Shown here: piece after piece, positions 6,494-13,418 of the stretch
Layout: each line of letters starts with the position of its first letter
Numbering within the stretch: position 1 is the first letter of the stretch
Assembly (NCBI RefSeq): GCF_004634215.1
Contig: NZ_SMMH01000042.1
Location: 1-22,747 of the forward strand
Source of the DNA: Deinococcus fonticola
Lineage (GTDB): Bacteria; Deinococcota; Deinococci; Deinococcales; Deinococcaceae
Length of the DNA stretch: 22,747 nt
Direction: 5' to 3'
Program-made: the position numbers and the translations under genes
The notes under the pieces: generated by a model
Database searches by the model: none
Told to the model about the DNA's origin: nothing
Seen by the model: the letters and a program-made list of their open reading frames with translations, nothing else

Positions 6494-6743
6494 ACCTGCA
6501 CCTGTTCAATGGACCCGACCACGACCACTGAAGGCCGCATCCCAGCATCCGGCTGCCGCTTGCAGGGCAGCCGAAATTCTTGTTGGGGCAGCCCGTCAAT
6601 TCTCCCGGCGACGCAGGTCGCCGCCCAGGCGCGACGACGGTTCCGGAGGCTGGCACGGCAGTGCGGGCATGCGTTCAGGACGCTGTCAGACCCCCTGCAC
6701 TACGCTGCGTCAAATTCCCGCTTCACCTGGAGGTAACTGTCCC
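6494..6743 (+). other. Upstream region of the diguanylate cyclase gene
   Basis: There is no gene I can support in these 250 bp. The frame of the cyclase happens to stay open through it and into the IS, but without a sensible domain or ribosome-binding site. The cyclase promoter should lie here. I see no confident -35/-10 pair. Confidence 0.4.
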
Positions 6744-8489
6744 ATGCCATCCCCCTTCGCCGTGACCGCCGCATTGAGCGCGTGCGTGTCCCTGACGGAC
6801 TTCCGTGCCCACCTGCACCAGGCGCTGAACGCTGACCCGGCCCTCCCGTTCACGGTGGCCGAGGTGGACAGCGTGATCCTCCGGCCGCTGGGCCGCCTGC
6901 CCACCGAGCTCTCCGCGGACGAAGCCGCGTTCCTGCAGGTGGTGAACGCCCTGTACGCGCATCTGGTGACCATGGACCGGCATGACCGCGTGAATGCCCT
7001 GGCCGGGCAGTTCGCGCGCCGGGATGAGGACCGTCCCTCCATGTCGGCCTTCTCAGACGAGGTGTGTCAGATCTTCGGGCTGCGCGGCCTGGCCGGCCTG
7101 GTCGTCACCAGCGGAGCGGTCCAGCGCATGACCCTGTGGGACGCCGGCACGCCCCACGTGCCGGCCTTTCATCCCGGGGATGTGCGGACCATCCGGGCGG
7201 GCACCCTGAGCGTCCAGCCGGACGGGGTGCTGCTGCCGCTGGGCGGGAAGTACCGGGCCCGCGCGGCCTTCTGGCTGGACGCCCCCAGCCGGGTGTGGGC
7301 AGAGGCAGACCTGGCGCTGCTGAGGCGCCTGGGGCACCAGCTGGGCCTGGAAGCGGAGCGGATGCAGGCGGTGCGGTACGCGCGGAGCCTCCAGACGCTG
7401 CACGGTGACCTCATCGGCGGGCAACCGGAGCAGGCGTACCAGCCGCTGCTGGAACGGGCGCTGGCGACGATTCCGGGGGCGGAGTGCGGGTCGCTGCTGA
7501 TCCGGGAGGATGGAGGTTTCCGCTTCGCGGCGAGCGTGACCTTCGACGAGATGGAACTCCAGGGCGTGACGTTCACGATGGCCGACATGCGGGACACCTG
7601 GTACGGGCTGGGCGAGGAGGCCTGGAGCCGGGGCGTGCCGCGCATCATCGCCAAGGGCCTGCTGTCCGTGAAGGACACCGGCTACGACCTTCACGGGGTG
7701 CGCGTGGAGGACACCTTGCCGAGCGTCGAGACGCTCCAGGCGAACATCGGGGTGCCGATCCTGTACCAGGGCGAGGTGTACGGCTTCCTGAACGTGGACT
7801 CCATGACGGATCCCGAGGCGTTCGAGCAGGAATCAATCGTCCTGGCTGAATCGTTCGGGCGGCAGGCGGCCATGCTGCTGCACGAGGCCCACCTGCGGGC
7901 GCAGGTGCTGGCCGCGGCCCGCACGGACGTCCTGACGGGGTTGCAGAACCGCCGGGCATTCACCGAATCCCTCACGCGGGAGCTGGCCCGGGTGCGGCGG
8001 GCGGGGTCCACCCTGTCACTGCTGGTGGCGGACATCCGGGCGTTCAAGGCCGTGAACGACACCCACGGGCACCTGGTCGGCGACCAGGCACTGATGCAGG
8101 TGGGGGACGTCCTGCTGCGGGAGTTGAGGGTGAGTGACTCGGTCTCCCGGCCAGTCGGGCGGGGCTCGGAGCCTGAGGCATCCGGGCAGGAGCGGGCACC
8201 GACGCCGGCCCAGAGTGGTGCGCTGGAGGTGTTCCGGTGGGGTGGGGATGAGTTCGCGGTGCTGCTCCCGGACATAGACCTGGCGGGCGCGCGGGTGGTG
8301 CGGGACCGCCTGGCGGCGGCCATGCAGGGTACGGACGTGGCCGGCCGGCCCATCGAGTTGAACGTGGGCGTGGCCACCCTGAGCGCGGACGACGCGACGG
8401 GGGAGACGTTGCTGCGCGAGGCGGACAACGACATGTACCGCGACAAGAACCGGAGCCGGCGGCACCTGACTACTCTTCAAAACACGTAA
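6744..8489 (+). CDS. GAF-GGDEF diguanylate cyclase, tail cut by IS (581 aa)
   Basis: A GGDEF enzyme condenses two GTP into the second messenger c-di-GMP. The start ATG 6744 has GGAGG (6729-6733) ten bases upstream. Residues about 1-215 hold a poorly recognisable sensor-like region. Residues about 230-385 look like a GAF domain, ending in 'NIGVPILYQGEVYGFLNVDS'. Residues about 393-574 are the GGDEF domain with 'DVLTGLQNRR', 'ADIRAFKAVNDTHGH' and the active-site GGDEF at 500-504. The inhibitory RxxD site normally just upstream is absent (SGAL instead), and an insert of about 25 residues rich in Pro, Ser and Glu precedes the active-site loop. The last seven residues, from about 575, come from the inserted IS, so the native tail is lost while the catalytic core looks complete. 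Confidence 0.9.
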   Translation: MPSPFAVTAALSACVSLTDFRAHLHQALNADPALPFTVAEVDSVILRPLGRLPTELSADEAAFLQVVNALYAHLVTMDRHDRVNALAGQFARRDEDRPSMSAFSDEVCQIFGLRGLAGLVVTSGAVQRMTLWDAGTPHVPAFHPGDVRTIRAGTLSVQPDGVLLPLGGKYRARAAFWLDAPSRVWAEADLALLRRLGHQLGLEAERMQAVRYARSLQTLHGDLIGGQPEQAYQPLLERALATIPGAECGSLLIREDGGFRFAASVTFDEMELQGVTFTMADMRDTWYGLGEEAWSRGVPRIIAKGLLSVKDTGYDLHGVRVEDTLPSVETLQANIGVPILYQGEVYGFLNVDSMTDPEAFEQESIVLAESFGRQAAMLLHEAHLRAQVLAAARTDVLTGLQNRRAFTESLTRELARVRRAGSTLSLLVADIRAFKAVNDTHGHLVGDQALMQVGDVLLRELRVSDSVSRPVGRGSEPEASGQERAPTPAQSGALEVFRWGGDEFAVLLPDIDLAGARVVRDRLAAAMQGTDVAGRPIELNVGVATLSADDATGETLLREADNDMYRDKNRSRRHLTTLQNT

Positions 8490-9593
8490 CGGGCAGCAGA
8501 AAGTCGGCTCCTGTACGGTATTTCTGCGATGAAATCCCGGAGCCGACCGCTTCACGATCCCTTGCAGACCGCCCTGCGGTCTGCCTTTCCGCTTGATGCC
8601 CGCCGCCTGGCGGTCTTCACGGCCCTGGTCCTGGCGGTCATCCAGGCACGCACGGTCGTGCTGTACACCCTGAAAACCCACGTGGCGTTGCCAGGGTCGC
8701 TCACGGCCCGCTACCAGCGCCTGGTCCGCTTTGTGCAGTTTTCCTTTCCAGACGGTTTGTTTCCCCGCTTTGCGCTGTCGTTCCTCCCGGATGGTCCCGT
8801 GGATCTCATCCTGGACCGGACGAACTGGAGACTCGGGCAGCAGGACGTGAACATCCTGCTGCTCTCCGCCGTGTGGAACGGATTCAGCCTGCCCTTGATG
8901 TGGACCCTGCTCCCACACGGTGGGGCCAGTGATTCCCGGGCCCGGGAATCACTCGTGGCGCGCTTCCTGACGCTGTGCCCGGACCAACCAGTCCGGTGCC
9001 TGCTCGCCGACCGAGAGTTCATTGGTCGGCACTGGTTTTGTTTCCTGGATCAACACGGCATTGCCCCCTGTATTCGACTCCCGGCACGCGCCACCATCGG
9101 CGCCCATCGTCTGCCCGTCTGGGCTGTCTTCAAGAACCTCCAGGTGGGTGAAATCAGGGTCTGGCGCCGCCAGACCCTGATCTACGGCGTCTCCCTGCGG
9201 GTGGCCGCGACGAAGAACGCCGCCGGGGAGACGCTGTACCTCGCATACCGGGGGCCCGTGGGACCGAACCTTCGACGATATGCGCAGCGCTGGCAGGCGG
9301 AAAACCTGCACGCCGCGCTCAAAACCAGGGGCTTCAACCTGGAGGACACGGGTCTGACCCGCGCGGAGCGGGTGTCCACCCTCTTGACGGTGGTCAGCGT
9401 GGCCTTCATCTGGTCGGCCGTGACCGGGGAACTGCTGGCGGCCCGGACAGCAGTACAGATCAAAAGTCACGGACACCGTGCGGTGTCCGTGTTCCGACTC
9501 GGCCTGGATCACCTCCAGGATCTCCTCCTGCACCCGTCCCCGTCGTCTTGGCGCACCCTGCTGACCCTCATGCCACGTTTTGAATAGTAGTCA
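8467..9593 (+). mobile_element. IS4-family insertion sequence, right copy (1127 bp)
   Basis: Ends read TGACTACTCTTCAAAAC on the left and, on the opposite strand, TGACTACTATTCAAAAC on the right. It lies in the same orientation as 3264-4393 and keeps the same start-codon hairpin. It truncates the 3' end of the diguanylate cyclase gene on its left and abuts the 11-bp duplication on its right. Confidence 0.9.
8529..9587 (+). CDS. IS4-family DDE transposase, 352 aa (second copy)
   Basis: Same family and layout as the transposase at 3326: 'LDRTNW', 'ADREFIG' and the Y(2)R(3)E(6)K signature 'YAQRWQAENLHAALK'. It is two residues shorter, with the N-terminus beginning MKSRSRP. About 28 amino-acid differences are visible by eye, so the two copies were not duplicated in the very recent past or have been supplied from different IS variants. 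It is intact and probably able to act on both ISs, since the terminal repeats are nearly the same. Confidence 0.95.
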   Translation: MKSRSRPLHDPLQTALRSAFPLDARRLAVFTALVLAVIQARTVVLYTLKTHVALPGSLTARYQRLVRFVQFSFPDGLFPRFALSFLPDGPVDLILDRTNWRLGQQDVNILLLSAVWNGFSLPLMWTLLPHGGASDSRARESLVARFLTLCPDQPVRCLLADREFIGRHWFCFLDQHGIAPCIRLPARATIGAHRLPVWAVFKNLQVGEIRVWRRQTLIYGVSLRVAATKNAAGETLYLAYRGPVGPNLRRYAQRWQAENLHAALKTRGFNLEDTGLTRAERVSTLLTVVSVAFIWSAVTGELLAARTAVQIKSHGHRAVSVFRLGLDHLQDLLLHPSPSSWRTLLTLMPRFE

Positions 9594-9604
9594 GCTGAAC
9601 GCCC
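9594..9604. repeat. 11-bp target-site duplication, right
   Basis: GCTGAACGCCC follows the outer end of the right IS and equals 3253-3263. Joining 3263 to 9605 restores an uninterrupted long repeat B. Confidence 0.85.
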
Positions 9605-9836
9605 CCAAACCCGGCGAACTGCGCCGGGTTGCGACTTTGGGCCGACCAGCGGCCCAGCTTGGGAGCAGCCCAACGGGGAAAGCAACCGCCGCGTGACGCG
9701 GCGACAGGACGACGCTGAACGCGCCGCCTGTAGTGGCGACCATCCGAGGCCCAGCGACCTGCAACGCCGACGAGGAAAAGCCGTGTAACACGGCTTACAA
9801 CCACTAAGGCCCGCGTAACCTTCCCATGCTTAACTG

Positions 9837-9865
9837 TTGACAAATTGCGGAAAAAGTCTTAAACT
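9837..9865 (+). promoter_or_regulatory. Sigma-70 type promoter, module copy 3
   Basis: TTGACA (9837-9842), 17-bp spacer, TAAACT (9860-9865), then the same purine-rich leader with AAGGAG at 9888-9893 before the ATG at 9901. The sequence between the boxes differs by one base from the other two copies. Confidence 0.8.
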
Positions 9866-9900
9866 GTAAGTACCTCAGAGAGAGGAAAGGAGCGTAAACC

Positions 9901-10227
9901 ATGACCAATGCTTTAGTTGCCAACCGTTTTGAAACCCCTGAAAAAATGCGTGAACATCGGCGGCGTTTTGCTTCCTATCTGCGCCGGACTTATCGCGCCG
10001 CCCAAACGGGCCACCCCACACACTGCGCCCTACTCAAAACGCTGCTCAGTAGCTATGGGCGCGTCATGTACCCAAACCCAGACCGCCGCGCCGCATGTGA
10101 ACGCTACGCCGCCATGCACCGCGAGCAGGCCCGCATAGCCAACGAGGAGGGCCAGGCAGTACACGCTCAAGCTGAACAGCGGGTAAGCGAGTTTTACGAT
10201 CAGTTGGCCGCTGACGCAATTTTCTAA
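9901..10227 (+). CDS. Hypothetical protein, 108 aa, first gene of module operon 3
   Basis: ATG 9901 follows AAGGAG by seven bases in the conserved leader. The protein is basic in its first half ('EKMREHRRRFASYLRRTYRAA') and predicted to be almost all helix, with a Glu/Gln/Ala-rich second half that could form a coiled coil. There is no export signal or membrane segment. Unlike the two other module genes, it does not begin with MTTQT, but its start MTN is still in the same place. Function not recognised. Confidence 0.65.
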   Translation: MTNALVANRFETPEKMREHRRRFASYLRRTYRAAQTGHPTHCALLKTLLSSYGRVMYPNPDRRAACERYAAMHREQARIANEEGQAVHAQAEQRVSEFYDQLAADAIF

Positions 10228-10275
10228 CCCCCTCATCCACTTGCCAATGGGCAAGCACGCAGGCCACTACCTAGC

Positions 10276-10300
10276 AGGGGGCGCGGCTACCGCGCCCCCT
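10276..10300 (+). other. Strong GC intergenic hairpin
   Basis: A perfect 11-bp stem AGGGGGCGCGG / CCGCGCCCCCT with a three-base loop sits between the genes at 9901 and 10335. It is followed by CTTAAAA, not a T-run, so it is more likely an attenuator or RNA-processing element than a full terminator. Confidence 0.55.
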
Positions 10301-10334
10301 CTTAAAACTCCACCCGCGCCAGGAGCGAAGAATC

Positions 10335-10862
10335 ATGACCAAGTACCCCAAAACCCGCGACGAATACAAAGCCGCTATCTTGCACGACATTTACCGTCTG
10401 GTGCAGGCGCTAGAGCTGGACGACACCAGTCAGTACCCGGTAGGCATTGCACAAGGTATTCATCACAGCACCCGCGAGTTTTTCAATGCTGACCGCTGGA
10501 AACCGCGCCCGGTATTTGACAGTGCCACCGAGCGTATCCCCCTAGGGGAAGTAATGACTTTACGGGTGCAGCACTGGCAGCCAGCACCCGGCGACGATCA
10601 GGGCGACGAGCGGCCCGGTTATGTCTTTGTTACTGGACGGCTGGAAAAAATCAGCGGTGTGCCGTACAGCTACGACGACGGCGCATGTTTTCACATTATC
10701 CCGACTGGAAAACGCAACGCCCGCGAGCATACCTACCGGGTTGGATATGGCCGGAGCGTCAAGGTCTGGAAAGGCCGACTCACGGAGGCCCAGGCCAATG
10801 CACGCACGCCGTTCTATGAACACGGGCAACCCCCACGCCAACAGGAGGCGAAAACATCATGA
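10335..10862 (+). CDS. Hypothetical protein, 175 aa
   Basis: ATG 10335 has AGGAG (10321-10325) nine bases upstream. Residues 1-55 are helical, and residues about 65-150 look beta-rich, with a 'GYVFVTGRLEKI' strand pattern and many Tyr and Gly. This could be a small single-domain fold of the OB or SH3 type, but I cannot name a family. The stop codon overlaps the start of the next gene by ATGA, so translation of the DNA-binding protein downstream is probably coupled to it. Function unknown. Confidence 0.65.
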   Translation: MTKYPKTRDEYKAAILHDIYRLVQALELDDTSQYPVGIAQGIHHSTREFFNADRWKPRPVFDSATERIPLGEVMTLRVQHWQPAPGDDQGDERPGYVFVTGRLEKISGVPYSYDDGACFHIIPTGKRNAREHTYRVGYGRSVKVWKGRLTEAQANARTPFYEHGQPPRQQEAKTS

Positions 10863-11533
10863 ATCAGAGTGAACGTGTAAAAATGATAAAAGCCTATCCC
10901 CGATGGATAGGCACATCCAGACCAGTTTCAGAGAGAGGTAAGTGGAAAGGAGCAGGTAGAGTATATATGAAAGCCAAGAGTTTGCGAGAATGGTGCAGAG
11001 AGAAGGGTCACAGTGTAGAGGACGTGGCCGAATACATGGGAGTGTCCGTTTCGAGGGCGCGTGATTGGTTTAACGGCAATGGCCGACCAATCTATACCCG
11101 CATAGTGAAGCTGGCCGACTGGCTGAATATCTCAACTGACCAGATAGATTGGGATTGGAAAGTCGAGGATATTTCTGAACTGCCCGCTATGCCGCGCAGC
11201 CCAGAATTTACGCCCACGAAGGAGAAATTGCTTGTTAGCCGTGAGCAGTATGAAGTCGCTAAAAAATGGCTGGCCGCAGGACGCAGCAAGACCGAAATTG
11301 CTGAGGCTATGGGCGTAAGTCGTTATACCTACTACAAAGCCGAGTTGCGGTTTGAAGCTGATGCTCCAGCTAAGGCTAAGGCACAGCAGAAGCGGAGAGA
11401 GGCAGCCGTCAAAGGCCGCGAAACCAAACAACTTGAAGCGCAAGCCGCCAAGCCCCTTACAAAGCCCAGCAGCAACAGGGCAGGGGCAAAGGCAGTCGAA
11501 CCCCGCCGCAAGGCCACCAAAGCCGTCCAGTGA
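10859..11533 (+). CDS. Two-HTH DNA-binding protein, 224 aa
   Basis: This looks like a DNA-binding regulator. Residues about 41-95 form an Xre-like helix-turn-helix ('SVEDVAEYMGVSVSRARDWF'). Residues about 138-165 hold a second, resolvase-type helix-turn-helix ('AAGRSKTEIAEAMGVSRYTY'). The last ~60 residues are a Lys/Arg/Ala-rich, probably disordered tail that would bind DNA non-specifically. The ATG at 10859 overlaps the previous stop and has AGGAGG (10843-10848) upstream. An alternative in-frame ATG at 10967 (residue 37) lies just before the first domain and follows its own AAGGAG-containing stretch. It may regulate the TTTTACGAA boxes downstream, or be a replication or copy-control protein. 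The exact role is unknown. Confidence 0.75.
   Translation: MNQSERVKMIKAYPRWIGTSRPVSERGKWKGAGRVYMKAKSLREWCREKGHSVEDVAEYMGVSVSRARDWFNGNGRPIYTRIVKLADWLNISTDQIDWDWKVEDISELPAMPRSPEFTPTKEKLLVSREQYEVAKKWLAAGRSKTEIAEAMGVSRYTYYKAELRFEADAPAKAKAQQKRREAAVKGRETKQLEAQAAKPLTKPSSNRAGAKAVEPRRKATKAVQ
10892..10912 (+). promoter_or_regulatory. Hairpin and leader-like echo inside the HTH gene
   Basis: A perfect 8-bp stem GCCTATCC / GGATAGGC (loop CCGAT) is followed at 10929-10952 by TCAGAGAGAGG and GGAAAGGAGC. These are the two halves of the module leader, separated by a few extra bases, and lead to the in-frame ATG at 10967. This could allow a second, shorter product from the same gene. Confidence 0.4.
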
Positions 11534-11542
11534 GCTTGTGGG

Positions 11543-11573
11543 TTTTACGAAGTTCCAAGATGTTTTACGAAGT
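11543..11573 (+). promoter_or_regulatory. Two direct TTTTACGAAGT boxes, 20 bp apart
   Basis: TTTTACGAAGT occurs at 11543-11553 and 11563-11573. The 20-bp spacing is about two helical turns, placing both on one face of the DNA. They lie ten bases after the stop of the HTH gene. Confidence 0.6.
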
Positions 11574-11584
11574 CCCGTTCCAAT

Positions 11585-11612
11585 CGGCAGTTGGCTGACC
11601 AGCCAACTGCCG
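11585..11612 (+). other. Perfect 12-bp stem-loop in intergenic region
   Basis: CGGCAGTTGGCT pairs with AGCCAACTGCCG around a GACC loop. No T-run follows. It may add to termination after the HTH gene together with the hairpin at 11633-11656. Confidence 0.5.
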
Positions 11613-11632
11613 CCCTTAATGCCCACCCAGTG

Positions 11633-11656
11633 AGGATTTTCCTCAAAAATCCTTTT
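11633..11656 (+). terminator. Probable Rho-independent terminator after HTH gene
   Basis: AGGATTTT (11633-11640) and AAAATCCT (11646-11653) form an 8-bp stem with a five-base loop, followed by TTT and G. The stem is AT-rich, so efficiency is uncertain. Confidence 0.5.
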
Positions 11657-11666
11657 GCCAGATAAT

Positions 11667-11690
11667 TTCGTAAAACTTCAATTTTACGAA
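11667..11690. promoter_or_regulatory. Palindromic operator of two TTTTACGAA boxes
   Basis: TTCGTAAAA (11667-11675) and TTTTACGAA (11682-11690) form a perfect 9-bp inverted repeat with a six-base spacer, a typical site for a dimeric repressor. It lies just upstream of the extended -10 box at 11706-11714, over the -35 region. Two further direct copies of the box lie at 11543-11573. Confidence 0.65.
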
Positions 11691-11705
11691 GTTCAGAAAA
11701 CAATG

Positions 11706-11714
11706 TGGTATTCT
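11706..11714 (+). promoter_or_regulatory. Extended -10 promoter for the 11734 operon
   Basis: TGG followed by TATTCT (11709-11714) fits an extended -10 element, TGn plus hexamer. There is no good -35. The palindromic operator occupies that position, which suggests repression by the protein that binds TTTTACGAA. Confidence 0.55.
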
Positions 11715-11733
11715 GTCCATAACGGAGTAAAAA

Positions 11734-11847
11734 ATGAGCGACCCAAGAAAGCCAGTTCTGCACGTCGAAGTCTTAGGCCAGCAGGTATGGGCCGGGACAC
11801 CCGCTGCACCCGCCGCCCAACCGGAGGCGAACAGTGAAGCCATTTGA
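11734..11847 (+). CDS. Small hypothetical protein, 37 aa
   Basis: ATG 11734 has CGGAG (11723-11727) six bases upstream and begins MSDPRKPVLHVEVLGQQVW, followed by an Ala/Pro-rich tail. It ends at 11847, overlapping the next gene's GTG start at 11834 by 14 bases. It is the first gene after the operator-controlled promoter. The good ribosome-binding site and the overlap favour a translated gene. Function unknown. Confidence 0.5.
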   Translation: MSDPRKPVLHVEVLGQQVWAGTPAAPAAQPEANSEAI

Positions 11848-12235
11848 GATTAACCCTGTCTGGAAAGACCAGATTCCCGAGCGCAGCGCCCAGGTGCTAG
11901 AGAGGTACGTCAACTTTGGCGGCGACCTCAGCACCTTTTATGCCCGGTTGCTCAGTGGTGATGCGTTTGGGGCGGCGTGCAACGCCGACGCTGAAAACCT
12001 TGCTGCTATGGGCTTTTTACTGAACATGATTGGGCAGGACTTCCCCGGCGAGTGTTACGGCAGCTCGCAGGCCGTCAGCCAGTGGCGGGGGCTGATGCAG
12101 GGCCAGGAGCGCCCTTTCTCTGTGCCGGAAAGCTGGCAAGTCGTCGTCGAGGAATTGCGCCGAGAGGGAGCCAAGACGTATGAGCAGTGGCAGGAAGAAC
12201 AGGAAAGCCAGTCAGCAAAAAGGGTGATGAACTGA
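11834..12235 (+). CDS. Hypothetical protein, 133 aa
   Basis: GTG 11834 follows GGAGG (11823-11827) by six bases, which decides the start. The chain is soluble and mixed helical, with a Trp- and Gln-rich C-terminal half ending in a Glu/Gln-rich coiled stretch ('YEQWQEEQESQ'). No motif is recognised. It lies in the same operon as the 37-aa ORF before it and the membrane protein after it, with its stop three bases before the next ATG. Confidence 0.6.
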   Translation: MKPFEINPVWKDQIPERSAQVLERYVNFGGDLSTFYARLLSGDAFGAACNADAENLAAMGFLLNMIGQDFPGECYGSSQAVSQWRGLMQGQERPFSVPESWQVVVEELRREGAKTYEQWQEEQESQSAKRVMN

Positions 12236-12237
12236 CC

Positions 12238-12498
12238 ATGCCCCCCATCGTTGCTTTCGGCCTGTTGATTGTGATTGCAGGGTTTCTTAGTGCGAACTGG
12301 CTATTCCATGCTTTACCGCCCAGTCGTCCTCAATTGGTGAGTATTGGGGGGGCAGTGCTGTTCCTGTGGGTATACGGCGAAGTGCTAGGCAGACGAAATG
12401 CAAAGGCCGGAGAGCGATTCATTTTCGGCATATTTGTACCGCTGGGCCTACTGATTTTTGGCGTCTTTGGCGGAGTATTTTGGAGATGGTGGCGTTGA
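12238..12498 (+). CDS. Small membrane protein, 86 aa, three TM segments
   Basis: I chose the ATG at 12238, two bases after the previous stop, over an upstream in-frame GTG that would lie inside the preceding gene. Three hydrophobic segments are visible, at about residues 3-21, 33-46 and 60-82, the last being Gly/Phe/Trp-rich. The connecting loop 'GRRNAKAGER' is basic and so probably cytoplasmic. The 3' end overlaps the recombinase start by 13 bases. Possible roles such as entry exclusion or a TA-like membrane peptide cannot be told apart here. Confidence 0.6.
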   Translation: MPPIVAFGLLIVIAGFLSANWLFHALPPSRPQLVSIGGAVLFLWVYGEVLGRRNAKAGERFIFGIFVPLGLLIFGVFGGVFWRWWR

Positions 12499-13418
12499 CC
12501 CCCTTTATGCTGACTGATGTACTTGATGAATTTTCCAGCCACCTGAAACGCGAGGAAGGGCTGAGTTCAGCCACGATTGCCCAGTACCGCGCTGACTGTA
12601 ACCGCCTTGCGACCTGGTTATCCCAGCAGCGCCCGAACATCAAACAATGGTCTGATGTAACCACCCGTGACCTACGCGCTTATATCAGTGACAATGCCCC
12701 GGAGCCTGCCCGTAACCGCCGCCTGCTTTCCAGTTGGCGCAAGCTGTGGGCGTATCTGAGGGATGTGGAGGGTGTGGAGATGTATCCCGGCCCAGCCGAT
12801 ATTAAGCGCGTGAAGTTGCCGAGCCGTCAGCCCAAGTATCTGACGCCCAGTGAAGTGAGCCGACTCATCGAAGTAGCGCCAGGAGTGAATGACGAGCAGC
12901 GGAGCCGGAACAGGGCCATGATTGGTTTTCTGTACGGCACAGGTTGCCGCATTGGTGAAGTATTGAAACTCAAACACGGTGACATTGAGTTTGATTCGTT
13001 CGGAACTCCTCAGAAAATACGGGTCATCGGTAAAGGGAACAAGGAGCGGAGTCTTTTCCTCTCCCCTACTGCCATTCGGGTGTTAGAGAGCTGGCTGAAA
13101 ATCTGGGGGATGTTGCGTACCGACAATGGCGAGTACCTGTTTAGTCATTTTAATGGCGTCAGGCAAGGGAAGCCGCTGACCGCCCGCGCCGTCGAGCTGA
13201 TAGTGAAGCAGGCCGGAGAAAATGCTGGGTTGCCTGCTGATAAATGCACTCCGCACAAGCTCAGGCACGCGCACGCCACAGCACTGGTCAGGGCGGGACG
13301 CAGGCTTGAGGAGGTGCAGGAGATTTTGGGCCACAACAGTATTTCCACGACTCGCATTTACGCTCACCTTGAACCTGAACGCCTCAAGGCCGCTGCCGAC
13401 AGCTTGCCCGACATTTAA
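12486..13418 (+). CDS. XerC/D-type tyrosine recombinase, 310 aa
   Basis: It breaks and rejoins DNA at a specific site and, on a plasmid, most likely resolves multimers. Catalytic residues are all present: R155 ('GCRIGEVLKLK'), K183 ('GKGNKERSLF'), H257 and R260 in 'HKLRH', H283 ('LGHNSISTT') and the nucleophile Y292. An N-terminal SAM-like core-binding domain ('LSSATIAQYRADCNRLATWL') precedes the catalytic domain, and the length is typical. The start ATG 12486 follows GGCGGAG by ten bases and overlaps the membrane gene. It stands directly before the 8-bp repeat array. The array unit does not resemble a Xer core site, so the two are probably only neighbours. Confidence 0.93.
   Translation: MVALTPFMLTDVLDEFSSHLKREEGLSSATIAQYRADCNRLATWLSQQRPNIKQWSDVTTRDLRAYISDNAPEPARNRRLLSSWRKLWAYLRDVEGVEMYPGPADIKRVKLPSRQPKYLTPSEVSRLIEVAPGVNDEQRSRNRAMIGFLYGTGCRIGEVLKLKHGDIEFDSFGTPQKIRVIGKGNKERSLFLSPTAIRVLESWLKIWGMLRTDNGEYLFSHFNGVRQGKPLTARAVELIVKQAGENAGLPADKCTPHKLRHAHATALVRAGRRLEEVQEILGHNSISTTRIYAHLEPERLKAAADSLPDI

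Larger units (their letters stand above)
3264..9593. mobile_element. Composite transposon, two IS4-family ends, DGC cargo
   Basis: Two directly oriented, nearly identical IS4-family elements (3264-4393 and 8467-9593) bound about 4 kb of cargo. The unit is flanked by the exact 11-bp duplication GCTGAACGCCC, while the inner boundaries show no matching duplications. This is the signature of the two ISs having moved together. The cargo is a truncated gene, a structured non-coding stretch, another IS (5318-6493) and a diguanylate cyclase gene whose tail is cut by the right-hand IS. The cargo reads as GC-rich chromosomal sequence, unlike parts of the plasmid backbone. Confidence 0.85.
9594..9900 (+). 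repeat. Long direct repeat B, right part, with promoter module copy 3
   Basis: Positions 9737-9906 match 1-169, so the region downstream of the transposon continues the long repeat in the same order as the junction of the window ends. Relative to that junction, about 115 bp (roughly 9605-9725) are extra and are bracketed by two short GCTGAACGC repeats, so a simple deletion explains the shorter copy. A hairpin AACCCGGCG / CGCCGGGTT lies at 9608-9630. No gene is evident before 9901. Confidence 0.85.

Noticed and set aside
6258..6743. 162-residue N-terminal extension of the diguanylate cyclase
   Set aside because: It would run through the IS inverted repeat at 6477-6493, has low-complexity Arg/Pro composition, and the ATG at 6744 has a good GGAGG site.
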